From NCBI GenBank assembly GCA_937127205.1, contig CAKZLS010000024.1, forward strand, positions 1 through 8,873: a stretch of 8,873 bases of DNA, written 5' to 3'. The notes beneath the pieces are model-generated. The model was not told the DNA's origin. It saw nothing but the letters and a program-made list of their open reading frames with translations, and ran no database searches. This stretch comes from an uncultured Rhodospirillales bacterium. Its GTDB lineage: Bacteria; Pseudomonadota; Alphaproteobacteria; Rhodospirillales; Defluviicoccaceae. Below, piece after piece: positions 6,305 through 8,873 of the stretch; positions within the stretch are counted from its first letter, which is position 1; the number at the start of each line of letters is the position of its first letter. The position numbers were made by a program, and so were the translations under genes.

Positions 6305-7285
6305 TTACGCATTTGCATACGCGTCTATTACTTCATCAAATTCATCAAACCACAACACCTTCTGAGGGGTTACTGCTGCTCCAAACATAAAGCCGTTCCG
6401 TAGTGCCGCCTTTAGCCGTTTTCTCAACAAGTCATTATCATTCGGCGATTTTAAATATGTCATGAATAAATCCATTTCGGGTTGGGCATGGCCAGAAAAC
6501 GACTTTCCTTCTTTTCTGAGTGCTTTGAGCCGCCCCTCATTCATTTCTCCGTTCAATCCGGTCCACTGGCGCGACGAATTCCCAATGAGTATCGTGTCCG
6601 GAAACATTCGCCGCAGTTCGATAAGCGATTGTTGCAGGGCCTCACGCAATTGCTCCCGCACAATCGGATCAGGGTGATGGGCGTTAAATACCGTACAATT
6701 GTCCAGGAATAATCCAGCATACGGGTAGGACTTCAGAACGGCAGCGCATGCTTCCAGAAAGGCATCCTGCCACTCTGCTTTCCGGTAGTCGAACAGCGGC
6801 CATTTCCGTGGCGGGCGAGCGATGTCGGGAACCCGCCCGCTCGGATACCGAATATACGTGTCTTTGGCGCCCCGCAGGATGCGATGACCGGGACCTGGAA
6901 CCGTCGTCTCGTGCGCTACCTGTTGATAGCCGAGGAGAATGATACGGCTATTGTGCTTTCTAACCCGATCTTTCCATGTAATCGACTTCTCATGATTGTC
7001 TTGAGGGACGAGAGCCAATGGGTAGCGTGCGACCAGCGCCTCCTGGCCGCGTTGAGCGGCAATGGCGGGGTCGATGAATGCGGTCACGAACAGCGGTGGT
7101 ATGTCCAGCGCCTCCAGTCGTGGATTCAGCAGTGCGCCCCGCCCCGCCGCTGACATTTCCAGTGAAGGCTTTTCCGCGCCGAAAACCAAGCGGCCCGCGG
7201 TCATGCTTTCTATGGCGCAAATGCCGCCGCCAACCGCAGCCCGTAGAGCGCCTCGTCGCGTTGTAATTATCCGCTTTCTCCACAC
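6305..7285 (-). CDS. Putative glycoside-hydrolase-like TIM-barrel protein with possible Tat signal (326 aa)
   Basis: The sequence resembles the hypothetical glycoside hydrolase groups (GHL15, TM1410/GH114-like), which are (beta/alpha)8 barrels thought to act on polysaccharides. Barrel-like signs are RYPLALVPQ (about 87-95), SRIILLGYQQV (113-123), KWPLFDYRKAEWQDAF (161-176) and YAGLFLDNCTVF (189-200), where D195 ends a strand as in the catalytic site of such barrels, then DTILIGNSS (230-238) and a late acidic segment LWFDEFDEV (311-319). The N-terminus has RKR, then TTRRGALRAAVGGGICAI, a twin-arginine-like motif (R10, R11) before a short, weakly hydrophobic stretch, suggesting export. The start is GTG at 7285; no ATG is available upstream and the RR pair needs this start. 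It is first in the minus-strand run, so it probably belongs to the polysaccharide pathway as a trimming or editing enzyme. Substrate and activity are not known, and a non-catalytic role is possible. Confidence 0.7.
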   Translation of the reverse strand: MWRKRIITTRRGALRAAVGGGICAIESMTAGRLVFGAEKPSLEMSAAGRGALLNPRLEALDIPPLFVTAFIDPAIAAQRGQEALVARYPLALVPQDNHEKSITWKDRVRKHNSRIILLGYQQVAHETTVPGPGHRILRGAKDTYIRYPSGRVPDIARPPRKWPLFDYRKAEWQDAFLEACAAVLKSYPYAGLFLDNCTVFNAHHPDPIVREQLREALQQSLIELRRMFPDTILIGNSSRQWTGLNGEMNEGRLKALRKEGKSFSGHAQPEMDLFMTYLKSPNDNDLLRKRLKAALRNGFMFGAAVTPQKVLWFDEFDEVIDAYANA

Positions 7286-7357
7286 AGTTTTCTGTATTCG
7301 CCAGTGTATGTCGCGTTCCGTAAAAAAACCGTTTCGGCAGTTGATGTGCGCCTTACT

Positions 7358-7417
7358 TGACTGACCAGCTGTTTGTCTTACCGCAACGATCTCGTCGGCC
7401 AGAGAAATCGTCAGTCA
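7358..7417. repeat. Perfect 8-base inverted repeat with wide spacing
   Basis: TGACTGAC at 7358-7365 is matched by its exact reverse complement GTCAGTCA at 7410-7417, with 44 bases between. The centres are 52 bases apart, close to five turns of the helix, as expected for two sites bridged by a looping regulator. The left arm overlaps a -35-like TTGACT. Function is inferred only. Confidence 0.4.
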
Positions 7418-7458
7418 GATGTCCCTGTGAATTCGTGCCTAAGGAGACTGCAACCGAC

Positions 7459-7486
7459 TGGTAAAAACCTCGCTAGTATATTACCA
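7459..7486. repeat. Inverted repeat TGGTAA-N16-TTACCA around a -10-like TATATT
   Basis: The two 6-base arms are exact reverse complements and their starts are 22 bases apart, about two helical turns, which suits a dimeric regulator on one DNA face. The right arm follows directly on a -10-like TATATT (7477-7482), sharing its last two bases. Six-base arms can arise by chance, so confidence is limited. Confidence 0.35.
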
Positions 7487-7635
7487 TATGTAGTCCACTT
7501 TTTTCTCGCTAAATACCGACCCGCGATTAAGACCGCAAAAATATTCTCGCCATCCGATAGCTTGCCCCCCAGAGACACGCGTTCGCCCGAAATGGATCAC
7601 GGCCGTTCGGTGACTGAAGTGAAACATACGCGCCC

Positions 7636-8871
7636 ATGAGTGGGATATCTCTGACCAAGAACATCGGCTGGACGTTTGTCGGCAACACGGTTTATGCAGC
7701 CTGCCAGTTGGGCGTGCTGATGGTGCTTGCCAAGCTGACGAGCCCGGAAGGCGTTGGTCAGTTCGCGCTCGCGATAGCGATCGCCGGCCCGGTCTTCGCG
7801 CTCGCCAACCTCAATCTGAGATCCGTGCTCATGACCGATGTGCGCGGCGAAACCCCATTCGCAGAATACTTGGCGCTGAGGCTGGTTTCATCGAGTTTGG
7901 CCATTGTGTCGGTGGCGGCGATTGCCGCAATGGCAAGTACTAATCCAAGCACTGCAATAATTATCTGCATATACGGTTTTGCAAAATTTTTCGAATCGAT
8001 GAGCGACTGCATGTACGGACTTTTGCAGCGCCGAGAACATATGAAGACGATATCGCAGTCATTAATTTTGCGGAGTCTGAGTGCTGTTGTATTGATGACC
8101 ATAATTTTATTTTTAACGGAATCTGTTGTTCTTGGGACCGCCGCCTATCTCGTCAGTTGGTCGTTTATATTTATTCTATTTGATGCGTCCAAGGCTCGTG
8201 CATTGCAACGCAGCGATACGGGATCAGGTTCTCTCAGACCCCGCTTTCGTGCCGCCGGCATGAGAGCTTTGTTCGTGTTCGCCCTTCCTCTCGGGATTTT
8301 GACCGCCCTAAACCTTCTCAGCATTAACATTCCGCGATACGTCATTGTCGGTGAGCTTGGTGAAGCAAAGCTCGGTTATTTCGTTGCCATCGCAGCCTTC
8401 ATCACGGCGGGTTCGACCGTTGTCAGTGCCATGACGCAATCGGCAACGCCCAGGCTCGCTCGCTATTTCGTGGAAAGCCAAAGGCAATTTGTCAAGTTGC
8501 TCGGGAAAGTCATTGTGATTGCCTTGGTCGTCGGTTTCGCGGGTATCGTGGCGGCCTGGGCAATTGGGCCACTGGTTCTGAGCATCCTATATACGCCGGC
8601 TTACGCGGCCTATAATGACCTGTTCGTTTGGATCATGGTTTCTGCAGCAATCCTCTATCTATCAAGCGTGACGGGCTCAGCTATCACGGCAGCAAGAAGC
8701 TTTCGGAGCCAAGCCGCGCTCGCGGCAGTGGCCACAGCGGCAGTTTTGGTTGCCTCATTGTTTCTAGTAACAACGCACGGCTTGAATGGAGCGGCTATGG
8801 CGATGTGCTGCGGTTTTACCTTAAAGCTGTTGGGAGAGGTCGGAATTCTCTTTACTCTGTTGAGAAACTAA
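7636..8871 (+). CDS. Wzx-like polysaccharide flippase, MOP superfamily (411 aa)
   Basis: This integral membrane protein would flip lipid-linked oligosaccharide repeat units across the inner membrane. It is hydrophobic throughout, with about 12 likely membrane segments (for example near 11-31, 40-60, 84-100, 142-160, 165-183, 211-230, 243-262, 290-310, 326-345, 360-380 and 384-405) joined by short basic loops. The N-terminus LTKNIGWTFVGNTVYAACQL followed by LAKLTSPEGVGQFALA is typical of the PST/Wzx family, and RYVIVGELGEAKLGYFVA at 234-251 matches the conserved segment after the middle loop. Length is normal to slightly short and the gene is complete. The ATG at 7636 gives the family N-terminus but has no good ribosome binding site. 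The section from about 7930 to 8150 is much richer in A and T than the rest. It is divergent from the hydrolase-like and glycosyltransferase run; its presence points to a Wzx/Wzy-type assembly route. Confidence 0.92.
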   Translation: MSGISLTKNIGWTFVGNTVYAACQLGVLMVLAKLTSPEGVGQFALAIAIAGPVFALANLNLRSVLMTDVRGETPFAEYLALRLVSSSLAIVSVAAIAAMASTNPSTAIIICIYGFAKFFESMSDCMYGLLQRREHMKTISQSLILRSLSAVVLMTIILFLTESVVLGTAAYLVSWSFIFILFDASKARALQRSDTGSGSLRPRFRAAGMRALFVFALPLGILTALNLLSINIPRYVIVGELGEAKLGYFVAIAAFITAGSTVVSAMTQSATPRLARYFVESQRQFVKLLGKVIVIALVVGFAGIVAAWAIGPLVLSILYTPAYAAYNDLFVWIMVSAAILYLSSVTGSAITAARSFRSQAALAAVATAAVLVASLFLVTTHGLNGAAMAMCCGFTLKLLGEVGILFTLLRN

Positions 8872-8873
8872 GC

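Larger units (their letters stand above)
7286..7635. promoter_or_regulatory. Divergent control region between the hydrolase-like gene and the flippase gene
   Basis: This 350-base spacer has no convincing gene. It holds two perfect spaced inverted repeats: TGACTGAC (7358-7365) with GTCAGTCA (7410-7417), and TGGTAA (7459-7464) with TTACCA (7481-7486). A plus-strand promoter can be drawn weakly as CCGACT (7454-7459), 17 bases, TATATT (7477-7482), which would lie inside the second repeat and leave a leader of about 145 bases before the flippase. TTGACT at 7357-7362 is a better -35 match but lacks a good -10. No strong minus-strand promoter is seen by eye. Confidence 0.4.

Noticed and set aside
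7373..7639. 88-codon plus-strand frame ending in an ATGA overlap with the flippase start
   Set aside because: It would need a TTG start with no ribosome binding site, the product is polar with no family features, and it covers the probable control region. The ATGA overlap may be chance, though a leader peptide cannot be fully excluded.

Overview
The window looks like part of a GC-rich proteobacterial chromosome, most likely alphaproteobacterial. That placement is inference: it rests on GC-rich coding sequence at the left end, a small Arg/Ala-rich protein of a type common in Alphaproteobacteria, and the general style of the genes. No rRNA, tRNA, CRISPR array, insertion sequence or phage gene is visible. 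Every gene here belongs to a recognisable family or is a small hypothetical; I see no clear new defence system or mobile system.

Left part (1-2204), housekeeping or accessory genes. A minus-strand sbcD gene (nuclease subunit of SbcCD) runs off the left edge, so its C-terminus and the expected partner sbcC lie outside the window. A 237-base divergent spacer holds a strong 17-base palindrome (1102-1118) and a related inverted element. It is followed on the plus strand by a small protein gene with a clear ribosome binding site (1220-1477) and a GNAT acetyltransferase gene (1617-2204). The gap between these two holds two hairpin-forming sequences.

Middle and right part (2241-8871), a surface or exopolysaccharide gene cluster. 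Reading down the minus strand from 7285, the order is: a glycoside-hydrolase-like TIM-barrel protein with a possible twin-arginine signal, two GT4-type (GT-B fold) glycosyltransferases, and a left-handed beta-helix acyltransferase coupled to the second glycosyltransferase by an ATGA overlap. A hairpin at 3324-3339 may end this operon. After a 298-base gap comes a separately placed FkbM-family methyltransferase with an N-terminal membrane segment. Divergently on the plus strand (7636-8871) is a Wzx-like polysaccharide flippase. The 350-base spacer between the flippase and the hydrolase-like gene carries two spaced perfect inverted repeats and is the likely control region for both directions.

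Together the right-hand genes would assemble a lipid-linked glycan at the inner membrane (glycosyltransferases), decorate it (acyl and methyl groups), flip it (flippase) and perhaps trim it after export (hydrolase-like protein). No initiating sugar-phosphate transferase, polymerase, chain-length regulator or outer-membrane exporter is present, so the locus must continue to the right or these parts lie elsewhere. Base composition falls in parts of the cluster, especially inside the flippase gene and the 3' part of the hydrolase-like gene, which fits the frequent horizontal exchange of such loci.
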